Shown here piece after piece: positions 1 through 6,354 of a stretch of 8,156 nt of DNA (positions are counted from its first letter, which is position 1; each line of letters begins with the position of its first letter). The notes below the pieces were generated by a model. The model saw only the letters and a list, made by a program, of their open reading frames with translations, was not told the DNA's origin and did not search any database. The translations under genes and the position numbers were made by a program. This DNA is from XN24 sp035514535 (GTDB lineage Bacteria; Pseudomonadota; Gammaproteobacteria; Steroidobacterales; XN24): assembly GCA_035514535.1 (NCBI GenBank), contig DATKAZ010000073.1, positions 1-8,156 on the forward strand, written 5' to 3'.

Positions 1-312
1 GGCGAAGCACCAGCGCACCACCTGCGCCTCGCCGGCGCGGTCGCCGGGGATCAGGCGCCCGGACTTTTTCGCCAGGTAGACGAGGATGGCGGCGGATTCG
101 GACAGCACCAACCCGTCGTCGTCGATCGACGGGATCTGTTCGAAGGGGCTGAGCCGGCGATACGCTTCCGTGTTCAGGTCGTGTGCGGGGTGGTCCATGC
201 CGGCCAGCTCGAACGGCAGTTGCATCTCTTCGAGTGCCCACAGCACGCGCAGGTCGCGGGTGAGGCCGCGCGCGACAGAGTTGACCTTCGAGAAGCCGTA
301 GAGCTTGAGCAT
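1..312 (-). CDS. Glutathione S-transferase, N-terminal part (runs off the window)
   Basis: The first 104 residues of a cytosolic glutathione S-transferase are visible, covering the thioredoxin-fold glutathione-binding domain and the start of the helical domain. It begins MLKLYGFSKVNSVARGLTRD. The expected G-site features follow: a Gln-Ile-Pro turn at residues 59-61 (the cis-proline before strand 3) and the Ser-Glu-Ser-Ala-Ala-Ile stretch at 71-76 that contacts the glutathione gamma-glutamyl group. Ser8 or Ser12 could be the activating hydroxyl, as in beta/theta-like enzymes; this cannot be settled here. The ATG at 312 is preceded by AAAGGA about 7 nt upstream, which supports the start. Members of this family conjugate glutathione to electrophiles or reduce peroxides; the substrate cannot be inferred. 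The gene is divergent from the oxidase at 480. The C-terminal domain lies outside the window. Confidence 0.93.
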   Translation of the reverse strand, partial: MLKLYGFSKVNSVARGLTRDLRVLWALEEMQLPFELAGMDHPAHDLNTEAYRRLSPFEQIPSIDDDGLVLSESAAILVYLAKKSGRLIPGDRAGEAQVVRWCFA

Positions 313-353
313 GGTGACGTTCCTTTGTTGCAGCTGCTCTGCTGAGACGAGTA

Positions 354-371
354 CCGACATTCTAACGTCGG
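354..371 (-). promoter_or_regulatory. Possible GST promoter -10 inside an inverted repeat
   Basis: Read on the minus strand, CCGACGTTAGAATGTCGG has matching 5-bp arms (CCGAC/GTCGG) around an 8-nt centre. That centre contains TAGAAT, five of six matches to a sigma-70 -10 box, 46 nt upstream of the GST ATG. No convincing -35 box is seen at the usual spacing. The overlap of a -10-like box with a dyad would suit a repressor or redox regulator, but the arms are short and this is a weak call. Confidence 0.3.
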
Positions 372-479
372 CGCACCACGCCCCTGACGAGAGGAGACGG
401 CCGCGGATTCCGCCCACGCATCAAGCTTGCCAATTCGCGCCTTTGGTAACAGAGTGCGGCGTTGACAGGGGGCAGGCAC

Positions 480-1979
480 ATGATAAGTCGCCGTCGTTTC
501 TTCCAGTCCTCGCTCGCCACCGCAGTCGCGTATGCGCTGCCCACACCGCGGCTTTACGCGCTCGACCAGGCGGCATCGCAGGCCGCAGGCGGCTTGGCCG
601 CCGTCAAACTCGACGGCTCGGTGACGGTCATCGAGCAGGCAGCAGTCGCTGAACTCAAGGGAAGCCTGCGCGGGCCGCTCCTCCTCGCCGGAGATCCGGG
701 CTACGACGCGGCACGCCGCATCCTGCACCCGCAATTCGACAAGCGCCCGGCGCTCGTCGTACAGCCGACCGGAGCGGCGGATGTCCGGAGCGCCGTCACA
801 TTTGCGCGCGAGCGCGAACTGCTCGTGGCCGTGAAGTGCGGTGGCCACAGCTTCTCGGGCAAATCTACCTGCGACGGTGGCATACAGATCGACCTGTTGC
901 GGCTCCGCGGCGTGCGGATCGATCCGGACGCACGTCGAGCTTATGTCGAAGGCGGCAGCCTGTTAGGGGAGTTGGATCACGAGGCGATGGCGCACGGCCT
1001 CGTGACGACGGCCGGCACCGTGTCTCACACCGGGGTCGGCGGCCTTACGCTCGGCGGCGGATTTGGGCGCGTCGCGCGACGCTTCGGTCTCGCGCTCGAC
1101 AACGTGAAGTCCGTGGATATCGTGACCGCGGACGGCCACGCCCGCCATGCCAGTGCGGAGGAGAATTCCGACTTGTACTGGGCGGTGCGTGGCGGCGGCG
1201 GCAATTTCGGCATCGTGACGGGCTTCGAGTTCGGCCTGCACCCGATGCAGCGGCAGATCATCGGCGGCGATGTCGTCTTTCCGATTGAGAGAGCCCGTGA
1301 GCTTCTCGAGTTCTACGGTGAGTACAGCAACGGTGCCCCTGATGAGCTGTATGTCGACGCCGTCATGGACGCACCCATGAGCAACAAGCCCGGGAAGTTC
1401 ACGATCCACACGACCTGGTCAGGGCCGGCCGCCGATGCCGAGCGGGTGCTGGCGCCATTGCGGAAGCTGGGCAAGCCGATCGAGGACACGATCAGCGCGC
1501 AGGATTACGTCGCGATCCAGCGCAGCTGGGATACGACTGACGCTCGGAACAACGGCGAGTACCTCAAGTCCGGCTTCATCGTCGGCTACCCTGCGGGCAT
1601 CGTCGACGCGATCCTCGACGGATTCCAGCCGGACCCCGCAAGAGGCACTTCCTTCTTCTATCAGCATGCCGGTGGCGCCATCGGCCGCGTCGCGGCGGAT
1701 GCGACGGCGTTCCCGCATCGCCGCTCCACCCTCGAGATATTCGCCCTTGTGTCCTGGGATCTCGATGCGGACGGCAAGCGGCACGTGGACTACGTCAAGA
1801 ACTACTGGTCGCGCCTCCTGCCGTTTACCGACGGCTACTACACGAACGAGGTGGCCGACGAGCACCAACCGCGGATCAATGAAAACTACCGTGGAAACAT
1901 CGGACGCCTGCGGCAGCTCAAGCGCCAGTACGACCCGCAGAACCTGTTCCGGCTGAACGCCAATATTCTGCCGGCGTGA
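480..1979 (+). CDS. Tat-exported FAD-linked oxidase, BBE type
   Basis: This 499-residue flavoprotein belongs to the PCMH-type FAD-binding / berberine-bridge-enzyme superfamily, which oxidises sugars, alcohols or secondary metabolites and usually passes electrons to O2. The ATG at 480 is chosen over an in-frame TTG at 462 because AGGGGG lies 7 nt upstream and it opens directly with a twin-arginine signal (Ser3-Arg-Arg-Arg-Phe-Phe-Gln9), so the enzyme should be exported folded with FAD bound. The FAD domain spans roughly residues 90-265. It contains CGGHS with His123, the usual histidyl-FAD attachment residue, and GVGGLTLGGGFG from about residue 185. The cysteine that makes the second flavin bond in bicovalent members is replaced by Val181. 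The BBE tail is intact: YDPQNLFRLNANI at 484-496. The substrate is unknown. It converges on the broken genes at 1993-2321. Confidence 0.9.
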   Translation: MISRRRFFQSSLATAVAYALPTPRLYALDQAASQAAGGLAAVKLDGSVTVIEQAAVAELKGSLRGPLLLAGDPGYDAARRILHPQFDKRPALVVQPTGAADVRSAVTFARERELLVAVKCGGHSFSGKSTCDGGIQIDLLRLRGVRIDPDARRAYVEGGSLLGELDHEAMAHGLVTTAGTVSHTGVGGLTLGGGFGRVARRFGLALDNVKSVDIVTADGHARHASAEENSDLYWAVRGGGGNFGIVTGFEFGLHPMQRQIIGGDVVFPIERARELLEFYGEYSNGAPDELYVDAVMDAPMSNKPGKFTIHTTWSGPAADAERVLAPLRKLGKPIEDTISAQDYVAIQRSWDTTDARNNGEYLKSGFIVGYPAGIVDAILDGFQPDPARGTSFFYQHAGGAIGRVAADATAFPHRRSTLEIFALVSWDLDADGKRHVDYVKNYWSRLLPFTDGYYTNEVADEHQPRINENYRGNIGRLRQLKRQYDPQNLFRLNANILPA

Positions 1980-2294
1980 GGCAGGGCAGGCCTCAATTCG
2001 CCGAGCACGCCCCGGTAATACGGGCCTTCATCCTTTCCAGCATTTCCGCGCGCTCGAGTTCGGCGAGCTGCAGCTCGCTTGAGTTCGCCGGTCGTCGCGC
2101 GGTCGGGCTCGGCTTTGGCAGTTGCCGCTGGCGCTTCAGGTTTCGCGGCGAGTTCCGCCGCCTCGGCGGCGAAGGACAGGCAGAAAATGAACGCAACCGT
2201 CAGTCTTGTCTCGAACATCGTTTCAACCGCCAGCCGCGCCCACGCTCTTGGGGTCGATGTTGGCGTTCAGTCGGAACAGATTAGTCGGGTCGTA
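1929..2294. repeat. Inverted pair of BBE C-terminal coding segments
   Basis: Plus-strand bases 1929-1967 (end of the intact oxidase) and minus-strand bases 2294-2256 encode the same 13-residue motif, YDP-x-NLFRLNANI. They match at 32 of 39 nucleotides by my hand alignment. The two copies face each other across about 290 bp. The similarity is that of paralogous gene ends rather than an exact repeat, but it leaves a partly self-complementary region between the two convergent units. Confidence 0.75.
1993..2218 (-). pseudogene. Small secreted protein gene broken by a one-base frameshift
   Basis: From the ATG at 2218 the first frame gives a good signal peptide, MFETRLTVAFIFCLSFAAEA, then an Ala/Pro/Lys/Glu-rich stretch ending ...TTGELK near 2078. 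That frame then becomes Arg-rich and runs antisense into the oxidase. The next frame, from about 2077, reads ELQLAELERAEMLERMKARI then TGACSAN and stops at 1993-1995, a plausible amphipathic helix. The 226-nt span is 75 codons plus one base, so removing a single base would restore a ~74-residue protein. The junction lies beside a 16-bp perfect palindrome at 2063-2078. I do not recognise the protein. It could be a decayed gene, a sequencing error, or two unrelated frames. Its start lies 4 nt beyond the stop of the oxidase remnant, as in an operon. Confidence 0.5.
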
Positions 2295-2321
2295 CCTGCG
2301 CTTAGGCGACAGCAGGCGTTT
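2223..2321 (-). pseudogene. C-terminal remnant of a second BBE-type FAD oxidase
   Basis: On the minus strand this frame reads KRLLSPKRRYDPTNLFRLNA then NIDPKSVGAAGG and a TGA stop at 2223-2225. The RRYDPTNLFRLNANIDP part is the hallmark C-terminus of BBE-type oxidases and differs from the intact neighbour's YDPQNLFRLNANILPA. Upstream the frame stays open but shows no oxidase similarity, and only 58 bp separate the fragment from the end of the MbnP-like gene, so about 450 residues of the expected protein are missing. I infer a deletion or rearrangement that removed the body of the gene and joined its tail to the end of the copper-related operon. Confidence 0.72.
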
Positions 2322-2379
2322 ACGGGTCGCTCCCCTCCCTGACGGCGCTACTCTGCGCGGGTCGGGGCGCTGCGGGCGG

Positions 2380-3117
2380 TCACATCGGACTGATCATCCC
2401 GGCATAGTTGCGTGCGAGCAGCGCGGCATCATCCCGATCGAACTTCACGGTCGACAGCGCCGCCATGTCGACGGTCGAATGCCCGGCGAACATCCTGAGC
2501 AGGTCCACGCGAAAATCCAGCTTCGCATCGGGAGTGTCCAGGAGCCGCTTATCGATCCCGGTCGAAATCCGCTTGTAGTTCTCGTCGAAGCCGACGTGAT
2601 ACACAAGCGGCTTGCGCACGCCATCGCGAACTAAAGCCCCTTCGAAAAGCACGAACTTGTAGCCGACGTCCCAGGTCCAGGCCATGCGGCCGTTCGGGTC
2701 CAGGTCGCCACGTTGTTCGATCGAGCGATTGGCCGCCGGATCCACGCCGATGCCGAACTCGATGCGGTTGTAGTCCTCGCGGGGTATGTCTTTCAGCGTG
2801 ACGACATAGGTGGCTTGTGCGCGATCGAACCGCGCCAGGTGGTAGCTGTCGGGCTCAGCGTATTCGCTACCATTGCCGGTGAGGCGGATATTGCTCAGAA
2901 AGAACTGAAAATCGCGCACCTCGAAACTGCCCGCGCCACCCGGATTGGCATAACGCAGTTCATTTGCGACCAGCGGCTCCGCGCCCACGAATGGATGGAA
3001 CTGCAGCGTCAGTTCCGCCGGCCGGACTTCCTGGTCAGCTAATCTGGCCGCCAGATAGAGCAGGACCGCCGCCCCGAGCACAGCCGAAACGAGCGCCGCT
3101 CTCTTCACGCGCGTCAT
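2380..3117 (-). CDS. mbnP: MbnP-like periplasmic copper-binding protein
   Basis: This 245-residue protein has an N-terminal hydrophobic segment (residues 6-24: signal peptide or anchor) and an MbnP-family domain. Family hallmarks are the opening strand LTLQFHPFVGAEPL with His41, the FEVRDFQFFLSNIRL block at 65-79, YHLARFD around 92-98, FGIGVD at 121-126, and the signature MAWTWDVGYKFVLFEG at 145-160 with Trp147 and Trp149. His174 and His213 are further possible ligands. In characterised MbnP a tryptophan is converted by MbnH to kynurenine, which helps build a copper site; Trp147 or Trp149 is the best candidate here by inference. Its ATG overlaps the stop of the MbnH-like gene in ATGA, implying translational coupling and matched stoichiometry. 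An AGGA motif lies close to the ATG. It is the last gene of the operon. Confidence 0.82.
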   Translation of the reverse strand: MTRVKRAALVSAVLGAAVLLYLAARLADQEVRPAELTLQFHPFVGAEPLVANELRYANPGGAGSFEVRDFQFFLSNIRLTGNGSEYAEPDSYHLARFDRAQATYVVTLKDIPREDYNRIEFGIGVDPAANRSIEQRGDLDPNGRMAWTWDVGYKFVLFEGALVRDGVRKPLVYHVGFDENYKRISTGIDKRLLDTPDAKLDFRVDLLRMFAGHSTVDMAALSTVKFDRDDAALLARNYAGMISPM

Positions 3118-4232
3118 TTTCCTGCGAATGGATCCGAGAACCGTTCCGCCGTCACGAAATCATTGTCCGTCAGCGTGTGCAGGAAAGCGATGATCGCCGC
3201 CTGCTCCACCTCCGAAAGGTGCAGGCTGATCTCGTCCAGCGATTCTGAGTCCCGGTTCGTGGCTTCGGCGATCAGGGGACTCAGCGAACTGCTCTTGCGG
3301 ATGCCCCCATTGTAGTGATGCAGCACCTCCTCGAGCGTTGCAAAACGGCCGTCGTGCATGTAGGGCGCCGTCAGCGCGATATTCCTGAGGGTCGGAACCT
3401 TGAACATTCCGCGATGCGCCCGGTCGCCGGTGACCGACTGGAGGCCTGGGTTCAGGTGCTCTTCGTCATCGAGTCCGTTGTTCGAGAAACCGTCCAGGCC
3501 CGCGCTGAACCCGCTGGTCAGGAACTGGCTGTGACAGTCGATGCAGTTGGCGCCGCGCAGGTTGACCTTGACGTCCGGGTGGGCCATGAAAAGCTTGCGC
3601 CCCAGCTCCTCCTGTGCATTCAGCTCGATCTCCCCACGCAGGAACTGGTCATAGCGTGAATTCGACGAAATCAGCGTGCGCTGGAATGACGCCAGCGCAC
3701 GGGAAATGGCCGCCGCGCTGATCCCGCCATAGGCTGCGTCGAACAGGCTTCGATAGCGCTCATCCGCGCCGAGTTCGCCGACCAGCCGATCCATGTCCTC
3801 GGCCATCTCGTCCGGATTCTCGATCGGAACTTGCGCCTGCGCCTCGAGCGTCGACGCACGCCCGTCCCAGAAAAAATGCCTTGGGCCCCACATCAGGTTG
3901 GCCAGGCTCATGCTGTTGAATGCGAGCGGCTTGCCTGACACGCCAATGCCGGTCCGGCGACCGTCGGTGAATGCCAGCCGCTGCTGATGGCAGGTGGAGC
4001 AGGACACCAGGTTGTTGCCGGACAGGCGCCGGTCGTAGAAGAGCAGACGCCCGAGCTCCACCGATTCCCGGGTCAGCGGATTGTCGGCAGGCACCTCGAA
4101 GCGGCCGAACACGAAGGGCGCCGAGAAGTCCGCCAGCGGAGTCGGCTCACCGTACCGCCTGCCGCAGCCGCCGCCTGCGGCCGCCGCGAGCAGCGCGGCG
4201 AGCACTGCTGCCGCTGCAACGAGACGGCGCAA
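3114..4232 (-). CDS. mbnH: MbnH/MauG-like di-heme cytochrome c peroxidase family protein
   Basis: This 372-residue exported c-type cytochrome of the bacterial CCP/MauG family has two heme-attachment motifs, CSTCH (78-82) and CIDCH (230-234). Family motifs also present are NLMWGPRHFFWDGRAS (112-127; Trp115 and Trp122 could relay electrons between hemes) and APYMHDGRFATLEEVLHHY (289-307), where Met292 or Tyr291 may bind the second heme. Next to an MbnP gene, it most likely acts as MbnH, using peroxide to oxidise an MbnP tryptophan to kynurenine, rather than as a simple peroxidase. The start is an uncommon TTG at 4232, supported by GGAGG 4 nt upstream and an immediate signal sequence. Cys23 follows Gly-Gly-Gly, a poor lipobox, so lipidation is doubtful. 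It starts 12 nt after the propeller gene and overlaps mbnP by 4 nt. Confidence 0.88.
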   Translation of the reverse strand: MRRLVAAAAVLAALLAAAAGGGCGRRYGEPTPLADFSAPFVFGRFEVPADNPLTRESVELGRLLFYDRRLSGNNLVSCSTCHQQRLAFTDGRRTGIGVSGKPLAFNSMSLANLMWGPRHFFWDGRASTLEAQAQVPIENPDEMAEDMDRLVGELGADERYRSLFDAAYGGISAAAISRALASFQRTLISSNSRYDQFLRGEIELNAQEELGRKLFMAHPDVKVNLRGANCIDCHSQFLTSGFSAGLDGFSNNGLDDEEHLNPGLQSVTGDRAHRGMFKVPTLRNIALTAPYMHDGRFATLEEVLHHYNGGIRKSSSLSPLIAEATNRDSESLDEISLHLSEVEQAAIIAFLHTLTDNDFVTAERFSDPFAGK

Positions 4233-4244
4233 GGTACCTCCACG

Positions 4245-5600
4245 TCAGTGGTGGTGCACGAAGCCGGAGCCGAACAGCGCCTCCACGTTCTCAACCCCTT
4301 TCTTGTAGCGATCCTTGAAATTGACCGCAGCGATGCGTTCGCCGCTCTCCAGGTCGTGCACGGTAATGCTGTGATCATTGACCTTGGCGATGAAATCGAC
4401 ATCTGTCGGGTCGTTGTCGGCGGCGTTGCCGAGGTTCAACAGGTTGTTCTGTACGGCAATAAGCTTGCGACCGGAGGCCGACGTGAAAAAGATCATGTGG
4501 TGCGCGCCAGGCCCGGTCTCGATATCCTCGCCGGAGGGGACGAGGTCCGGCAGGCCCGACAGCTTGTACCGCTTCACGATCCCCGGCAGCGCGTGGCTGA
4601 CGAACAATTCGGTGTCATTGCCATAGAACTCGAGCGGGACGCCGGTGCCCGCCTTGACGCCGTCGTAGACTTTCTCCGGAGCCCCGAAGCTCTTGGTGGC
4701 CTCGTCGTACGGGACCTTCCAGGTCTCGAACCCGAACATGGTGTTGACCAGCACGGCCGGCGTAACGCCTGGCACGATGCTGGGCCGCACGAACAGTAAC
4801 TCGACTGGAGACGACGGAAAGCCCACCGGCTTCGCGTCCTCGATGACGATGTTCTGGATCGGCTCAAATGAATTCAGGTCAACAACTGTGATCCCGTTGC
4901 CAACGCCAGTGGCAAGATCGGGGTGAATCGTGGAGGTGACCACCATGCGGTCCTGGTACGCGGATATGCCATGTGGATACAGGAGAAACGGCGCGCCCTT
5001 GGCCACCTTGCTCTTGCGGGCCTCGATGATCTTGATGATCGCGTTGCTCTGCGGGTCAAACACTCCGATCGAGCCGCCGTCTGCCTGATCCAGGCCGGTG
5101 CCACCCATGAAGGTAACGAACATGTACTCCTTGCCGTTGACGCTGTGCCACATGATGTCTTCGCCGACCTGCTGGCCTTGGGTGTCCAGGCAGGTGACGC
5201 CGTTAATGACGGCAGCTCCCTCAGCGTTGCGCGAGAGGCCGATCTCGGCCAGGCTGCACTTGGGATCGAGGCCCGTCGAGTACAGCCGCCCGTTCGGACT
5301 GTAATAAAGGTGATGCAGCGGCAACTGCAGATCCGGCATCTCGAATTCCTGCAGAACTGCACCGAAGTTCGCCGCCTCCGGATCCAGCTCGACGATGGCA
5401 ACGCTGTGCACCGTATCGAGCGTCGGCAGCCCCCGCAGCAACACCAGGGCTTGGCCCGCCTCGACATCGCGTTGCGCGGCAGCCGAATCCGGACTGCCCG
5501 ACGGGGTCCCGGCATCCTCCTGCTTTTTGGAACAGGCCGTCACGGTCAACAGAAGGGCCACCAACGTCGGGAGGAACGCAACAGGTGTTGATCGAGCCAT
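4245..5600 (-). CDS. His-rich beta-propeller lipoprotein, first gene of the MbnH/MbnP operon
   Basis: This 451-residue lipoprotein has a signal peptide ending Val-Thr-Ala-Cys23 (good lipobox), then a Ser/Ala/Gly/Asp linker and a propeller-like body. Repeated blade-type strands are visible, such as LYYSPNGRLYSTG (98-110), SVNGKEYMFVTF (153-164), SAYQDRMVVTS (213-223), YGNDTELFVSH (326-336) and TSASGRKLIAVQ (373-384). Histidines sit just before several of these: His96-His97, His152, His210 (PHG) and His367-His368, with His226, His336, His410 and His415 elsewhere. The chain ends in three histidines (449-451). Cys115 and Cys137 could form a disulfide. This spacing recalls copper-binding propellers such as methanethiol oxidase (SBP56) or the CuZ domain of nitrous oxide reductase, but I see no signature assigning it to either. 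A non-enzymatic YncE-like propeller is the alternative. The ATG at 5600 has GGGAGA upstream. The minus-strand operon order is propeller, MbnH, MbnP. Confidence 0.82.
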   Translation of the reverse strand: MARSTPVAFLPTLVALLLTVTACSKKQEDAGTPSGSPDSAAAQRDVEAGQALVLLRGLPTLDTVHSVAIVELDPEAANFGAVLQEFEMPDLQLPLHHLYYSPNGRLYSTGLDPKCSLAEIGLSRNAEGAAVINGVTCLDTQGQQVGEDIMWHSVNGKEYMFVTFMGGTGLDQADGGSIGVFDPQSNAIIKIIEARKSKVAKGAPFLLYPHGISAYQDRMVVTSTIHPDLATGVGNGITVVDLNSFEPIQNIVIEDAKPVGFPSSPVELLFVRPSIVPGVTPAVLVNTMFGFETWKVPYDEATKSFGAPEKVYDGVKAGTGVPLEFYGNDTELFVSHALPGIVKRYKLSGLPDLVPSGEDIETGPGAHHMIFFTSASGRKLIAVQNNLLNLGNAADNDPTDVDFIAKVNDHSITVHDLESGERIAAVNFKDRYKKGVENVEALFGSGFVHHH

Positions 5601-5660
5601 GACGGATCTCCCGTGGCAGATATTCGAATGGTATCGGCGACGCCCGGCGACGAAATCCCC

Positions 5661-5676
5661 TGCCGCCGACGTGCCA
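5661..5676 (-). promoter_or_regulatory. Possible sigma-54 promoter of the propeller-mbnH-mbnP operon
   Basis: On the minus strand, TGGCACGTCGGCGGCA matches the sigma-54 -24 element TGGCACG exactly. It keeps the -12 GC and following A at the required spacing, but the two Ts of TTGC are replaced by CG. It would put the transcript start near 5650, leaving a ~50-nt leader before the ATG at 5600. In GC-rich DNA such a match can occur by chance, and no enhancer-binding regulator is in view. Confidence 0.25.
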
Positions 5677-5761
5677 AGAATCGGTCAGATCTTATCACCT
5701 AGCCAGCCATCGTCCACCCGGGTGTGCGGAATGGGCCGGATCCATATCCGTGGCCGGCAAC

Positions 5762-5784
5762 TGGTAATACTCTTGGTGATACCA
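5762..5784 (+). promoter_or_regulatory. Operator-like repeat in front of mazEF
   Basis: TGGTAATAC at 5762-5770 recurs as TGGTGATAC at 5774-5782 (8 of 9 bases), exactly 12 bp apart. The outer ends (TGGTA/TACCA) also form an imperfect palindrome over the whole segment. The first copy contains TG-G-TAATAC, which resembles an extended -10 box. A repeat of this kind right at the start of a ribbon-helix-helix antitoxin gene fits the usual autorepression by antitoxin or toxin-antitoxin complex. The function is inferred from position and symmetry. Confidence 0.55.
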
Positions 5785-5792
5785 TGGCCGGC

Positions 5793-6029
5793 ATGAAAGT
5801 CGCGATCTCACTGCCCGACCCCCTGTTCCGCGCAGCCGAAAGACTGGCGCGCAAGCTGCGCAAGACCCGCAGCCAGCTCTACGCCGAGGCCATCGCCGAA
5901 TACGTGGGCGCGCTCGGCGCCGAGGAGGTGACCGCTCGCTTGAACGCCGTTTATGGGAAAGAGAGCTCGGAGGTCGAACCGGCGCTGAAGTACGCCCAGC
6001 TGGAGCGGCTCAGTCGTGAAGCGTGGTGA
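5793..6029 (+). CDS. mazE: MazE-type ribbon-helix-helix antitoxin
   Basis: This 78-residue antitoxin opens MKVAISLPDPLFRAAERLAR, the typical ribbon-helix-helix start in which a short beta strand (residues 2-7) pairs in the dimer and contacts DNA, followed by two helices (RSQLYAEAIAEYV at 26-38). The C-terminal part from about 45 (EVTARLNAVYGKESSEVEPA, ending EAW) is the charged tail expected to wrap around and inhibit the toxin. The start at 5793 is preferred because family members begin at this point; an in-frame ATG at 5784 would add Met-Ala-Gly, and neither has a strong ribosome binding site. It overlaps the toxin gene by 14 nt. It should neutralise MazF and repress the operon through the repeat at 5762-5784. 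Confidence 0.85.
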   Translation: MKVAISLPDPLFRAAERLARKLRKTRSQLYAEAIAEYVGALGAEEVTARLNAVYGKESSEVEPALKYAQLERLSREAW

Positions 6030-6354
6030 AGTCTGGTGGGCGAGCTTGCCCTCGCCTGCCGGCTCCGGTCCCGGGTTTCGCCGACCGGTCCTGATCGTCC
6101 AGTCTGACCCGTTCAATGCGAGCAGCGTCGCCACGGCCATTGTCGCAGTCATCACTTCCAATCTGGCCCTAGACGGGGCTCCCGGAAATATTCGCGCCGG
6201 CAAGGCGGAGACCGGCCTTTCGAAGCCGTCCGTCGTTAACGTCTCGCAGGTACTGACCATCGACAAGTCATTGTTGACGGAACGCGTTCGTCCGCTGCCG
6301 CCGGCCACCATGACGCGCGTCGATGACGGCCTGCGGCTGGTGCTCGGCTTGTAG
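6016..6354 (+). CDS. mazF: MazF/PemK-type toxin endoribonuclease
   Basis: This 112-residue toxin of the MazF/PemK family consists of sequence-specific mRNA interferases that arrest translation. Visible hallmarks are MKRGEVWWASLP at the start, the GFRRPVLIVQSDPFN segment at 20-34 (Arg22/Arg23 region), the AIVAVITSNL strand with Thr47-Ser48 (the usual catalytic Thr/Ser position), and KPSVVNVSQVLTIDK at 70-84. The length is normal and nothing looks broken. The start is a GTG at 6016 inside the antitoxin gene, with GGAG 10 nt upstream; the 14-nt overlap gives translational coupling that favours antitoxin excess. A tight hairpin (6354-6377) follows the stop. The cleavage motif cannot be predicted from sequence alone. 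Confidence 0.92.
   Translation: MKRGEVWWASLPSPAGSGPGFRRPVLIVQSDPFNASSVATAIVAVITSNLALDGAPGNIRAGKAETGLSKPSVVNVSQVLTIDKSLLTERVRPLPPATMTRVDDGLRLVLGL

Noticed and set aside
462..479. In-frame TTG at 462 as start of the FAD oxidase
   Set aside because: It would put six residues before the twin-arginine motif and use the ribosome binding site as coding sequence; AGGGGG is well placed for the ATG at 480.
174..848. Long minus-strand open frame under the GST and the oxidase start
   Set aside because: It overlaps the real GST frame on the same strand and the oxidase on the other, with Arg/Ser/Cys-rich composition typical of antisense frames in GC-rich DNA.
2063..2078. 16-bp perfect palindrome as a terminator or operator
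   Set aside because: It lies inside the broken small gene, has no T-tract, and can arise from the Glu-Leu-Gln-Leu codons; kept only as a possible cause of the frameshift.
2206..2634. Plus-strand open frame at 2206-2634
   Set aside because: Its AFSRNRLVGSYLRL stretch is the antisense translation of the BBE-tail motif on the minus strand; the same antisense pattern appears opposite the intact oxidase end. It is not a gene.
4163..4166. Lipid attachment at Cys23 of the MbnH-like protein
   Set aside because: The residues before Cys are Gly-Gly-Gly with no hydrophobic residue at -3 or -4, unlike the clear lipobox of the propeller protein.
3987..4799. Plus-strand 270-codon open frame opposite the MbnH-like and propeller genes
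   Set aside because: It is antisense to two well-supported genes and has no recognisable domain or upstream ribosome binding site.
5733..5758. GCCGG...CCGGC imperfect dyad between the operon and mazE
   Set aside because: The symmetry is broken and GC-rich chance matches are common; the repeat at 5762-5784 is a better operator candidate.
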